From the NCBI GenBank assembly GCA_902522385.1, contig CABYVK010000002.1:1-64000 (forward strand): a stretch of DNA of 64,000 nt, in the 5' to 3' direction. This document shows, in pieces, positions 9,814-18,005 of the stretch. The position numbers and the translations under genes were made by a program. Position 1 is the stretch's first letter; every line of letters starts with the position of its first letter. The notes beneath the pieces were generated by a model. That model did not search any database, had not been told where the DNA came from, and saw nothing but the letters and a program-made list of their open reading frames with translations. The stretch comes from an uncultured Pelagibacteraceae bacterium (GTDB taxonomy: Bacteria > Pseudomonadota > Alphaproteobacteria > Pelagibacterales > Pelagibacteraceae).

Positions 9814-10659
9814 TCATATAGTTTTTGCTGTAACACACCAATAATTTTTATATTTTCTTTTAAATTTAGCTTTTGCCAATTTACAACTCTTTAATGAATT
9901 ATAATAGGCAACAATTGTTGATCCTGAACCAGTCATTCTTACAAATAATGGATTATCAATACTTTCTAAGAACAACTTTATTTTTTTCAGTTTTGGATAT
10001 TTTTTGAGTACTATTGTTTCAAGTGCATTTCGTTCATCAATCAAATATTTTACTCCAAACATGTTTTTCTTAGGTTTGTTATATTTTGGTTTTGTATACT
10101 TTCGAACAGCAGAATATATTTTTTTAGTTGAGCACCCAAAATCAGGCTTTACTAAAATAGAGTAATATTTTGGAGTATTATAAATCTTTTTTATTCTACC
10201 ACCTGATGACAGCACACAGCTGGATGAAATGGTCCCCAAAATAACATCAGAACCAATGAGGTCACAGATACTTCGAGTTTTTTGATGATTAGGATTAATA
10301 ATTTTTTTTTTAACCAGATAATTAAACACACTAGCTGCATTCATCGATCCCCCACCCAACCCAGCCTCTTGGGGGATTAATTTTTTAATTTTAACTTTGA
10401 ATTTTTTATTTTTTAATAAATTTTGTTTATCAAGTATTTGAAATAATTTTTGAACAGTATTTATTTTTCCAATATTTTTAGAAAACTTTCCATAAAAAGA
10501 AATATGATGTTTTTTTCCATTATGTTGATTTATCGAAATAACATCATGTAAATCTATGAAACCAATTATGCTTTCAATTTTATGTAAAACCTTTTTTTTT
10601 CCAGTGACATTTAGTGCTAAATTTAACTTTGCATTAGATTTAATTTTATTAATTTTCAT
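9814..10659 (-). CDS. ispE: 4-diphosphocytidyl-2-C-methyl-D-erythritol kinase
   Basis: GHMP-family kinase, fourth dedicated step of the MEP isoprenoid pathway. KSNAKLNLAL at the N-terminus carries the catalytic Lys. EAGLGGGSMNAAS near residue 95 is the ATP-binding glycine loop, and DLIGSDV near 130 carries the catalytic Asp. MTGSGSTIVA near 240 is the GHMP C-terminal motif. Length 281 is typical. It follows the TPR gene with no gap (stop codon of that gene next to this start). ispH of the same pathway lies at 27264-28208. Confidence 0.95.
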   Translation of the reverse strand: MKINKIKSNAKLNLALNVTGKKKVLHKIESIIGFIDLHDVISINQHNGKKHHISFYGKFSKNIGKINTVQKLFQILDKQNLLKNKKFKVKIKKLIPQEAGLGGGSMNAASVFNYLVKKKIINPNHQKTRSICDLIGSDVILGTISSSCVLSSGGRIKKIYNTPKYYSILVKPDFGCSTKKIYSAVRKYTKPKYNKPKKNMFGVKYLIDERNALETIVLKKYPKLKKIKLFLESIDNPLFVRMTGSGSTIVAYYNSLKSCKLAKAKFKRKYKNYWCVTAKTI

Positions 10660-12345
10660 TTAGGAATTTTTAAGACCTTCAATTACTTTAATATTGATTT
10701 TTTCTCTCATATCATCCTCGGTGTCATCAAAGGTTAATACGTTGTTCCAAAAATATCTTGCTTGAATTTTTCGATTTAATTTCCATAAAATGTCTCCATA
10801 ATGATCATTCACGATTGGGTCATCTGGCATTAATTCTACAGCTCTTTTTAAATACTTTTCTGCTTCTACATAATCCTCAATTAAATAATAAGCCCATCCA
10901 ATTGAATCAATAATATATGGATCATTACTTTTTAAATCATACGCTGTTTTCAACATATCCATTGCTTCATTAATTTTATAATCACGCTCTAACCAAGAAT
11001 AAGCAAGGTAATTTAAAATATATGCATCACTAGGAGCAATTCTAATTGCATGCAGCAAGTCTTCATCTGACTTTTGATAATTCCCCATCCTTTCATAGCT
11101 GCCACCTCTACGATACAATACATCTGATTTAATAAGTGAATTGTCATCCAATGTAAAAATAATTTCTGTATAAAGATCTATTGCCTTTTCATAATTTTTT
11201 GAATTTTTATAAAAATTGGCTAAGTCAAAAATCATTTTTAAATTAGGATTTTCAATTTTATTAAATTTTGAGTCTATATATTTAATTCCATTTTCATAAT
11301 CCTGCTCTTGAATTATTATTTGAGCTTCTTTTTTTAATCTAAACCAATAATAAAATTCATCTTCTTCTTTAAATTTTTTTAAGATCTTTTTTACTTTATC
11401 AAATTCATCATTAAGATAAAAATTTTCTGCAACCAATGACAAATTAAACTCAAACTTTGGATTTAAATAATTCGACAAATTTAAATAAAAATTTGATTTA
11501 TCAAAATTATCCTGAGAAGAATAAAGATTGGAGATTAAAAATAAAAACTCACTCACAAGGTCATTATGATCTTTACATGAAAAAATTTTTCCAAAGTCAT
11601 CGAATTTTTTTTTGTCCACCCAACTTTTACTTTGTGAAAGTAAAAGTGTTGAATTTACATAATCAATTTGTTCAACAACTGATCTTGCTTCATTTAATTT
11701 ATTGTTATCAATTAAATAATTAAGATAAAAGAAAATGTATCTTGAATAGTCGCCTTGTTGATTATTTATTAAATTAAGAAAAAATGATGAAGTTCTTTTA
11801 TCTTCAATATAACATCTTTGAAATGTCTCAGCTATAAGAGACAGATTCCCAAAATTTTTTTTGTTATCTAATATTTTTTTATTTTTAAATGTATAAATGT
11901 ACTGTTTTAGAATTTCAAATATAACTAATCTTATTCTATCTTCATTTTGAAATTTTAAACTTTGTGTTAAATATTCATCAGCTTTTTGAAAATTATTTTT
12001 CTTTAAACTGTCAATTACTAAAATTATATATGCGTCATAAAAATCTGAGTTAGATTTATTTGCATTATTATTTAATACATTAATTGCTTGGGGTACTTTA
12101 TTTTCTAATATTAAAGAGTTAACATATCTTTTTAAATAACTATCATGTTTGTTAATTAACACTCTTGTTAAATTAAAAAATTTTAAAGCTTGAGAATTAT
12201 CTTGATTTTCAAATGCAACGACTCCAGAAAAATAATTTGATAAATCTCTAGAGTTGTATTCATTAAAAGAAGCACTTTTAGAATATAAAGGTGTCTGATA
12301 AGATATTAATATTAATAGTACTAATTTAAGAAATTTTAGAAACAT
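10660..12345 (-). CDS. Secreted or periplasmic TPR-repeat protein
   Basis: The 561 residues open with a signal peptide (about 1-22, MFLKFLKLVLLILIS then a polar region). The rest is helical, with clear tetratricopeptide repeats from about residue 360 to 545: hallmark W/L-G-Y-A-P patterns recur about every 34 residues (for example GGSYERMGNYQKS, LAYSWLERDYKIN, IGWAYYLIEDYVEA, YGDILWKLNRK). A TPR protein beside ispE is a recurrent alphaproteobacterial arrangement. TPR proteins are scaffolds, often in envelope assembly; no specific function can be given. Its start is 11 bases from the divergent glycosylase gene. Confidence 0.85.
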   Translation of the reverse strand: MFLKFLKLVLLILISYQTPLYSKSASFNEYNSRDLSNYFSGVVAFENQDNSQALKFFNLTRVLINKHDSYLKRYVNSLILENKVPQAINVLNNNANKSNSDFYDAYIILVIDSLKKNNFQKADEYLTQSLKFQNEDRIRLVIFEILKQYIYTFKNKKILDNKKNFGNLSLIAETFQRCYIEDKRTSSFFLNLINNQQGDYSRYIFFYLNYLIDNNKLNEARSVVEQIDYVNSTLLLSQSKSWVDKKKFDDFGKIFSCKDHNDLVSEFLFLISNLYSSQDNFDKSNFYLNLSNYLNPKFEFNLSLVAENFYLNDEFDKVKKILKKFKEEDEFYYWFRLKKEAQIIIQEQDYENGIKYIDSKFNKIENPNLKMIFDLANFYKNSKNYEKAIDLYTEIIFTLDDNSLIKSDVLYRRGGSYERMGNYQKSDEDLLHAIRIAPSDAYILNYLAYSWLERDYKINEAMDMLKTAYDLKSNDPYIIDSIGWAYYLIEDYVEAEKYLKRAVELMPDDPIVNDHYGDILWKLNRKIQARYFWNNVLTFDDTEDDMREKINIKVIEGLKNS

Positions 12346-12356
12346 ATGATTATACT

Positions 12357-13076
12357 ATGACTAAAAAAGTGATAAATCAAAATACCAAATTAAACCAAGA
12401 ACTAATTAATACAATTGAGCCAAAATTTATATTCGCTAATAAGCCATTAAATAGATTTAATATTTTAGAAACGAACGAAGGCACTCTAGAGATTAATAAA
12501 GAGGAATTGCTAAAAAATTTAAAAGATCAAATAAATTCAATTGAAAATTGTAAATTGAAAGAAAATTCAAACAAAATTATTTTAGGAGAGGGGAATATAA
12601 ATAGTCCTTTAATGTTAATTGGAGAGTCTCCTGGTGCTGAAGAAGATAAATTGGGTGTCCCATTTAGAGGTAAAGTTGGCGAACTTCTTAACAAAATGCT
12701 AATAGCAATCAATATTAAGAGACAAAATATTTACACTAGTTATGCAATTAATTTTAGACCACCTGATGACAGAAAACCAACCTCAGCCGAAATTAAAAGA
12801 TACTCAGTATTTTTGAAGGAGCATATATCGATTATAAACCCAAAGATTATTGTTTTGATGGGTAGTTCAGCTATGGAGGCTGTAACAGGAATAAGTGAAA
12901 AAATAACTAAAGAAAGAGGACATTGGAAGGAAGTGATTTTAAAAAACAAAACATTCCCTTTAATAATAACTTTTAATCCATCTTATTTAATCCGTTTTCC
13001 AGAAAATAAAAAACACTCATGGGAAGATTTAAAGAAAATTAGAGACAAAATCAAAGATCTGAAATTAAAAATTTGA
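12357..13076 (+). CDS. Uracil-DNA glycosylase, family 4-like
   Basis: Removes uracil from DNA. Core motifs are LGEGNINSPLMLIGESPGAEED near residues 78-101 (catalytic motif GExPGxxED), PFRGKVGELL after it, RPPDDRKPT near 138, and a C-terminal FNPSYLIRFP segment corresponding to the HPSxxL-type motif. Classical family 4 enzymes bind a 4Fe-4S cluster through four cysteines; I see only one Cys in the N-terminal region and Phe at the usual Cys before RPP, so the cluster is probably absent, as in alphaproteobacterial relatives. It overlaps the start of rnhB by one base. Confidence 0.88.
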   Translation: MTKKVINQNTKLNQELINTIEPKFIFANKPLNRFNILETNEGTLEINKEELLKNLKDQINSIENCKLKENSNKIILGEGNINSPLMLIGESPGAEEDKLGVPFRGKVGELLNKMLIAINIKRQNIYTSYAINFRPPDDRKPTSAEIKRYSVFLKEHISIINPKIIVLMGSSAMEAVTGISEKITKERGHWKEVILKNKTFPLIITFNPSYLIRFPENKKHSWEDLKKIRDKIKDLKLKI

Positions 13077-13636
13077 TGAAGATAATTGCAGGGGTTGATG
13101 AGGTTGGTAGAGGAAGTTTAATTGGGCCTGTTTATGCTTCAGCAGTAATTTTAAAAAAATCAATTAATCCAAATTTATTAAAAGATTCAAAATCATTAAG
13201 TAAAAAAGAGAGAGAGTATCTATGTACATATATAAAAAAAAATTCTACTTGGTCCATAGGCAAAGCTTCTGTAAAAGAAATAGAAAAGCTGAATATACTA
13301 CAAGCAAGTTTACTGGCTATGAAAAGAGCCATCAAAAAACTTAAGAAAAAACCAACACACGTTCTGATAGATGGAAATAAAACTCCAGCGTTAGAAAATT
13401 ATAATTTAAAATCAGTTATTAAAGGAGATAAAAAAATCCCCTCTATTTCGGCAGCTTCTATAATTGCAAAAGTATCAAGAGATAAGTTTATAACCACCTT
13501 ATCAAAAAAAAATAAAGGCTATGATTGGGATAAAAACTTTGGCTACGGAACAAAACAGCACTTAAAAGCTTTGAAAAAATTAGGTATTACTAAACATCAT
13601 AGAAAAACTTTTTCACCTATATCTAAAATAAATTAA
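13076..13636 (+). CDS. rnhB: Ribonuclease HII
   Basis: Cuts RNA in RNA-DNA hybrids and single ribonucleotides in DNA. The N-terminal metal motif GVDEVGRGSLIGPV (residues 5-18) supplies an Asp-Glu pair. LIDGNK near 101 gives the third acid, and SAASIIAKVSRD near 128 is the family signature. I start at the ATG at 13076, sharing one base with the glycosylase stop (TGATG); a TTG one codon earlier is less likely. 186 residues is normal. Together with the glycosylase it makes a two-gene DNA-repair unit. Confidence 0.95.
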   Translation: MKIIAGVDEVGRGSLIGPVYASAVILKKSINPNLLKDSKSLSKKEREYLCTYIKKNSTWSIGKASVKEIEKLNILQASLLAMKRAIKKLKKKPTHVLIDGNKTPALENYNLKSVIKGDKKIPSISAASIIAKVSRDKFITTLSKKNKGYDWDKNFGYGTKQHLKALKKLGITKHHRKTFSPISKIN

Positions 13637-13740
13637 CACTACATCTAGTTACCTTCTTATTTAGAAACACTAATCGAATCCAAATTTTTCAATCTCAGGT
13701 TGACCGAAGAATCCATTTGGAGTCTAATTAATTTTTACAA
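13637..13740 (+). promoter_or_regulatory. ccrM leader with three GANTC sites
   Basis: This 104-base gap holds three copies of the CcrM recognition sequence: GAATC at 13676-13680, GAATC at 13709-13713 and GAGTC at 13720-13724. In Caulobacter the ccrM promoter carries GANTC sites whose methylation state controls it, so self-regulation is plausible here. I found no TTAA-N7-TTAA CtrA box in the gap. The link to regulation is inference. Confidence 0.5.
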
Positions 13741-14811
13741 ATGAAAACTGATTTCAAAAATAAAATAATTAATGGAGATAGCCTAGAAGAATTAAAAAAA
13801 ATTCCACGTGAAACTTTTGATTTAATTTTTGCTGATCCTCCTTACAACTTACAATTAAAAAGTGAATTAACTAGACCAGATAGATCAAAGGTTAGTGCGG
13901 TAAATGATAAGTGGGATCAATTTGAAAATTTTAAAAAATATGATGATTTCACTTATGAATGGCTTAGAGAATGTAAAAGAATTTTAAAAAAGGATGGAGC
14001 TATTTGGGTTATAGGAAGCTACCATAATATCTTTAGAGTTGGCACAGTTATCCAAAATTTAGGTTTTTGGATTTTAAATGATGTTATTTGGAATAAAAAT
14101 AATCCGATGCCAAACTTTAGGGGGACACGTTTTACTAACGCTCATGAAACTTTAATATGGGCGTCCAAAAGTGAGAAATCAAAATACACATTTAATTATC
14201 AATCTTTAAAATGTTTGAATGATGATTTACAAATGAGATCTAATTGGGATCTTCCAATATGCAATGGTTCTGAAAGACTTAAAAAGGATGGAAAAAAAAT
14301 TCACTCAACACAAAAACCAGAAGCACTTCTACATAGAATTTTACTAGCTACATCAAATAAAAATGATCTGATACTTGATCCTTTTTTAGGATCAGGAACA
14401 ACAGCTACAGTAGCGAAAAAACTAGGGAGAAATTATTTTGGAATAGAAAAAGAAAAAAATTATTTTAAAGCTGCTGAGCAACGCATAAAAACTACAAAGC
14501 CTATTGAGGACAATTTATTAGATACGCTAAAAAATAATAGATCAAAACCAAGAATTCCTTTTGGTTCATTAGTTGAGCTTGGAATAATTAAACCTGGAAC
14601 TAATATTTTTGATGACAAGAAAAAAATAACAGCAAGAATTATGGCCGATGGTAGTATAAAACATAATCAAACAGAGGGTTCTATACATAAAGTTGCGGCT
14701 ACTATTTTAGGAGCTGAAAGTTGCAATGGATGGACTTTTTGGCACTGTGATGTAAATGGACGAACCTATCCTATTGATTATTTAAGACAAAGATTAATTT
14801 CTAAAAATTAA
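13741..14811 (+). CDS. ccrM: Cell-cycle DNA adenine methyltransferase CcrM (GANTC)
   Basis: Orphan N6-adenine methylase of alphaproteobacteria that methylates GANTC. The catalytic motif DPPY is at residues 32-35. The S-adenosylmethionine motif DPFLGSGTT is near 214-222, and catalytic motif first, SAM motif second, is the beta-class order. The C-terminal part (about 270-356, with GSLVELGIIKPG and GWTFWHC) is the RAMA-like domain typical of CcrM. No restriction enzyme gene is adjacent. Length 356 agrees with Caulobacter CcrM (358). Its stop overlaps the convergent monooxygenase gene by 4 bases. Confidence 0.95.
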   Translation: MKTDFKNKIINGDSLEELKKIPRETFDLIFADPPYNLQLKSELTRPDRSKVSAVNDKWDQFENFKKYDDFTYEWLRECKRILKKDGAIWVIGSYHNIFRVGTVIQNLGFWILNDVIWNKNNPMPNFRGTRFTNAHETLIWASKSEKSKYTFNYQSLKCLNDDLQMRSNWDLPICNGSERLKKDGKKIHSTQKPEALLHRILLATSNKNDLILDPFLGSGTTATVAKKLGRNYFGIEKEKNYFKAAEQRIKTTKPIEDNLLDTLKNNRSKPRIPFGSLVELGIIKPGTNIFDDKKKITARIMADGSIKHNQTEGSIHKVAATILGAESCNGWTFWHCDVNGRTYPIDYLRQRLISKN

Positions 14812-15950
14812 CTTTTATAAATTTTACCCAAATAACTTTGTAAAAATTTTTTATTATTAGTTAAAAGTTTTAAAAAAATATTTCTGAATATGATCATAAT
14901 TGGATTTGATAAATGGAAGGCAAACTGATTGAAATTAGATCTGCTGTTAATCATTTTTACTCTTTTTAATCTAATATCATAAAAATTATTATTATTTATT
15001 AAGCATTCATATAATTCATTAGCTCCCTCAATTGATTGGGAAGCGCCCTGAGCAAATGAAGGCGAAAAAGCAAAAAATGCATCTCCTACAAGGAATATAT
15101 TTTTTGGAGGATTATATAAATTTTTACTTACAAATATTGGAAATAATTTAATATTTTGAAGACTTTCCAAAAAACTTTGAGAAACCTTTTTAGATAATAT
15201 GAATTTAATATTTTTTATAAAAGAACTCTCGTTAAAAAGATTATAGTTCTCTTGCTCATTTGAATTTAATTTATGTTTTAAAATGCCAATAAAATTTAAT
15301 TTTTTACCATTATTAATTGGGTAAACAACATAATGAAAATTCGGTCCTAAGAACAAAGAAATATTTTCTTCATTTATATTTTGAAAATTTTCTCTCGATA
15401 TAGCGCCCCTAATAGCAATCGTATCATTGTAAATTGGTTTTGATTTATCGTTTGAAATTAATAACTTCCCCTTAGAAAATACACCATCAGAAATAATTAA
15501 GTAATCACAAGTTATTTTATTTTTATCAAAAATTAATTTTATTGAATCTTTATCATAATCAATCTGTTCAATACTGTGATTATATTTAATTATATCCTCG
15601 TTTATTTGTTTTTTTAAAAATTGAAGTAATTTTGATCTTTTCAATGTTGTGTATTTACAATCTTCAGAATTAAATTTTGAAATATCTAAGTCACAAATTT
15701 TTTTTGAATTTTTAATTTCATAAAAATCAATTTTTTTTGGATTAAATTTTTCTTCTTCAGTGAAAGAGGTGAAGCCTATTTTATTTAAAAGCTTCACACT
15801 ATTTACCGACAACTGAATTCCATAGCCTTCTCCGATTTCTATTGAATTCCTTTTTTCATAAATCGTAACCTGATAATCCTTATGATCTTTAAATAAATTG
15901 GCAATATACAAACCAGAAATTCCAGCACCAATTATCGCAATTTTTTTCAT
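14808..15950 (-). CDS. FAD-dependent aromatic-type monooxygenase (UbiH/salicylate hydroxylase family)
   Basis: The N-terminal dinucleotide fold is IIGAGISGLYIA near residues 5-16. The DG motif lies in LIISDGVFSKG near 160, and the GD motif is LVGDAFFAFSPSFAQGAS near 286-303, which binds FAD. These three motifs define class A flavoprotein hydroxylases. Length 380 is typical. Substrate is unknown; ubiquinone-ring hydroxylation or aromatic catabolism are both possible. It overlaps mutY by 4 bases and so is probably co-transcribed with it, and runs convergently into ccrM. Confidence 0.82.
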   Translation of the reverse strand: MKKIAIIGAGISGLYIANLFKDHKDYQVTIYEKRNSIEIGEGYGIQLSVNSVKLLNKIGFTSFTEEEKFNPKKIDFYEIKNSKKICDLDISKFNSEDCKYTTLKRSKLLQFLKKQINEDIIKYNHSIEQIDYDKDSIKLIFDKNKITCDYLIISDGVFSKGKLLISNDKSKPIYNDTIAIRGAISRENFQNINEENISLFLGPNFHYVVYPINNGKKLNFIGILKHKLNSNEQENYNLFNESSFIKNIKFILSKKVSQSFLESLQNIKLFPIFVSKNLYNPPKNIFLVGDAFFAFSPSFAQGASQSIEGANELYECLINNNNFYDIRLKRVKMINSRSNFNQFAFHLSNPIMIIFRNIFLKLLTNNKKFLQSYLGKIYKS

Positions 15951-16933
15951 TTATGACTTTCTAAAAATTTAACTATTTTTTTTGTAAATGTTGGCAGTGT
16001 ATAATTTTGAAGCTTTGTTGGATCAATCCAATAATTATTTTTATTTAAATTATATTTATTTTTAAATTCAATTTTAATATTCATAATCATATTAGACATT
16101 TTAAAATTCAAATCTTTATCAAAATTTTTAGGATTATTTACTTCCTCCATCGGAAAGATATTAAAATTTTTCAAAAAATTAAATTTATTATTTTTAATTA
16201 CTAAATAATGATTATTTTTTTTATAAACATTTAGCTTGTAAAAAGTTTCCTTATCTTTTTTTTTAAATTTTACTAAATCAAAGTTTTTATTTTTAAATGA
16301 TTTACATTTTTTTACTAATGGACAGTTCTTACAATTAGGACTAACAGGTTTACAAATGAGTGCTCCTAATTCCATTAAAGCTTGAGCATAATCACTAGAC
16401 CTTTTTATAGAAGTTCCAAAAATTTTTTTCTTCTCGTGTAAATTTTCTTTTTTTATCTGATCTTGTTTTTTTAAAAATAAGTATCTCTTTAATACTCTTT
16501 CAATATTACCATCTAGAGGAATTATTGGTTCATTGAATGCAATTGCAGAAATTGCACTTGCTGTATAATCTCCAATACCTGGAAGAGACTTTAAATCTAC
16601 AAAATTTTTCGGTATTTTTTTATTAAAATTTTTAACAACTATTTGAGCTGTTTTTTTTAAATTTCTTACTCTTGAATAGTACCCAAGACCCTCCCAAAGT
16701 TTAATTAATTTTCTATCATCATATTTAGATAACTTTTCGATTGTAGGAATATTTTTTATAAATCTGTTAAAGTAAGGTATTACTGTTGCAACCTGGGTTT
16801 GCTGCAACATAAATTCACTTACTAAAGTATAATATTGCTTTTTTGTTTGAGAAACATTCTTTCTCCAAGGTAAAGATCTTTTATTTAAATCATACCAATT
16901 AAGAATATTATTTGTTATTATTGGATCTTTCAT
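15947..16933 (-). CDS. mutY: A/G-specific adenine glycosylase MutY
   Basis: Removes A mispaired with 8-oxoguanine. The catalytic Glu lies in SEFMLQQTQV (residue 40), the helix-hairpin-helix is LPGIGDYTASAI near 112, and the catalytic Asp is in LDGNIERV near 137. The 4Fe-4S ligands follow the C-x6-C-x2-C-x5-C spacing (ICKPVSPNCKNCPLVKKC). The C-terminal NUDIX-like 8-oxoG domain is shortened and divergent; 328 residues in all. I use the ATG at 16933; a TTG two codons upstream would intrude on the divergent gene. The two start codons abut in CATATG. Confidence 0.95.
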   Translation of the reverse strand: MKDPIITNNILNWYDLNKRSLPWRKNVSQTKKQYYTLVSEFMLQQTQVATVIPYFNRFIKNIPTIEKLSKYDDRKLIKLWEGLGYYSRVRNLKKTAQIVVKNFNKKIPKNFVDLKSLPGIGDYTASAISAIAFNEPIIPLDGNIERVLKRYLFLKKQDQIKKENLHEKKKIFGTSIKRSSDYAQALMELGALICKPVSPNCKNCPLVKKCKSFKNKNFDLVKFKKKDKETFYKLNVYKKNNHYLVIKNNKFNFLKNFNIFPMEEVNNPKNFDKDLNFKMSNMIMNIKIEFKNKYNLNKNNYWIDPTKLQNYTLPTFTKKIVKFLESHK

Positions 16934-17422
16934 ATGCAATCAAAAAATAATACTAAGCAGAGAAACGCTAGCATTCAAGGATTAAGATCTTTCAAAGACA
17001 CTTTGCCAAAAAATGTCAAAAAAATAATAAATAAAAAAGGTCATGTATATTCAGAAACGCTGAGCAATTGGAAATATTTAGTTGGAGGTGAATTATTTAA
17101 AGTTTGCTATCCAAAAACATTTAAAAATTCAAATAAATTTGGTGTTAGCACCTTAGTGGTTATGGTCAAGCGAGGACATGAAGTTGACTTAGAATATTCG
17201 AAAAAAGATATTTTAGATAAAATGAATAACTTTTTTGGCTATTCTGTTGTTGAAAAGCTTAAATTTATAAGTTTTGATGATGAACATGAAATGACAGGCT
17301 CGAGTGACACAAAAGTTAAAAATGTGGCAATTAGTAAATATCAAGATAAAATTAAAAATGTTAAAAACGAAAAAATTAAAAAATCATTAGCAGAGTTGAC
17401 CAAGGTTTTTAGAGAGAAATGA
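16934..17422 (+). CDS. DciA-like protein (DUF721)
   Basis: 162 residues with the DUF721 core, including the WKYLVGGELFKVCYPKTF segment near 45-62 and the TLVVMVKRGHEVDLEYSKKDI strand-helix stretch. DUF721 proteins include DciA, the ancestral loader of the replicative helicase DnaB; whether this one does so is inferred. The order mutY (divergent) - DUF721 - DsbA-like - smc is shared with many alphaproteobacteria. Its stop overlaps the next gene's start by 4 bases. Confidence 0.8.
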   Translation: MQSKNNTKQRNASIQGLRSFKDTLPKNVKKIINKKGHVYSETLSNWKYLVGGELFKVCYPKTFKNSNKFGVSTLVVMVKRGHEVDLEYSKKDILDKMNNFFGYSVVEKLKFISFDDEHEMTGSSDTKVKNVAISKYQDKIKNVKNEKIKKSLAELTKVFREK

Positions 17423-17997
17423 AAAAAATTATATTCTTACTATTAATATTTTTTACCACAGTTTTAAATGTAAAAGCAGAAGAAATTAAAAGGATAACAG
17501 TTGGAAACAAAGATGCAAAAATAACTATTATAGCTTTTGAGTCATTAACTTGTAGTCATTGTGCTAATTTTCATAAAAATGTTTTCCCAGAACTTAAAAA
17601 AGAATTTCTTGATACTGGAATTGCTAAGATTGAATTTAGACATTTTCCGTTAGATATTGCAGCCTTCAATGCATCAAAAGTTGCTCAGTGTAAAAATAAT
17701 GGAAATTCTGATATTTTGGAAAGCTTATATGCAAATCAACAGAAATGGGTCAAAGGAAGTTCGATACAAGAGGCAAATGAAAATCTACAAAAATTTTTGA
17801 AAAATGAAGGTTTTAGTATTGATTTCGATTCTTGTGTAAACAATAAAGAAATTGAGGATTTTGTTTTAAATGATCGAATCGATGGCACTAAAAACTTCAA
17901 AGTGAGCTCAACTCCTACGATAATTATCAACAACAAAAAATTTGAAAAAGCTCTAACTTATAAAAATTTAAAAAAAGCATTAGAAAAACTGATATAA
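17419..17997 (+). CDS. Periplasmic DsbA-like thiol:disulfide oxidoreductase
   Basis: A signal peptide spans about residues 1-20 (hydrophobic, ending VKAEE), followed by a thioredoxin fold. The redox motif is CSHC (near residues 46-49) within FESLTCSHCANFH, and the cis-proline loop is SSTPTIIIN near 166. The inserted helical domain identifies the DsbA/DSBA-like family. The role is disulfide formation in exported proteins such as c-type cytochromes and CuA-containing oxidase. It overlaps the DciA-like gene by 4 bases and ends 8 bases before smc. Confidence 0.92.
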   Translation: MKKIIFLLLIFFTTVLNVKAEEIKRITVGNKDAKITIIAFESLTCSHCANFHKNVFPELKKEFLDTGIAKIEFRHFPLDIAAFNASKVAQCKNNGNSDILESLYANQQKWVKGSSIQEANENLQKFLKNEGFSIDFDSCVNNKEIEDFVLNDRIDGTKNFKVSSTPTIIINNKKFEKALTYKNLKKALEKLI

Positions 17998-18005
17998 GTT
18001 AGTGC

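Noticed and set aside
13637-13740. CtrA binding box (TTAA-N7-TTAA) ahead of ccrM
   Set aside because: TTAA and TTAATTAA occur, but not as a pair with 7-base spacing.
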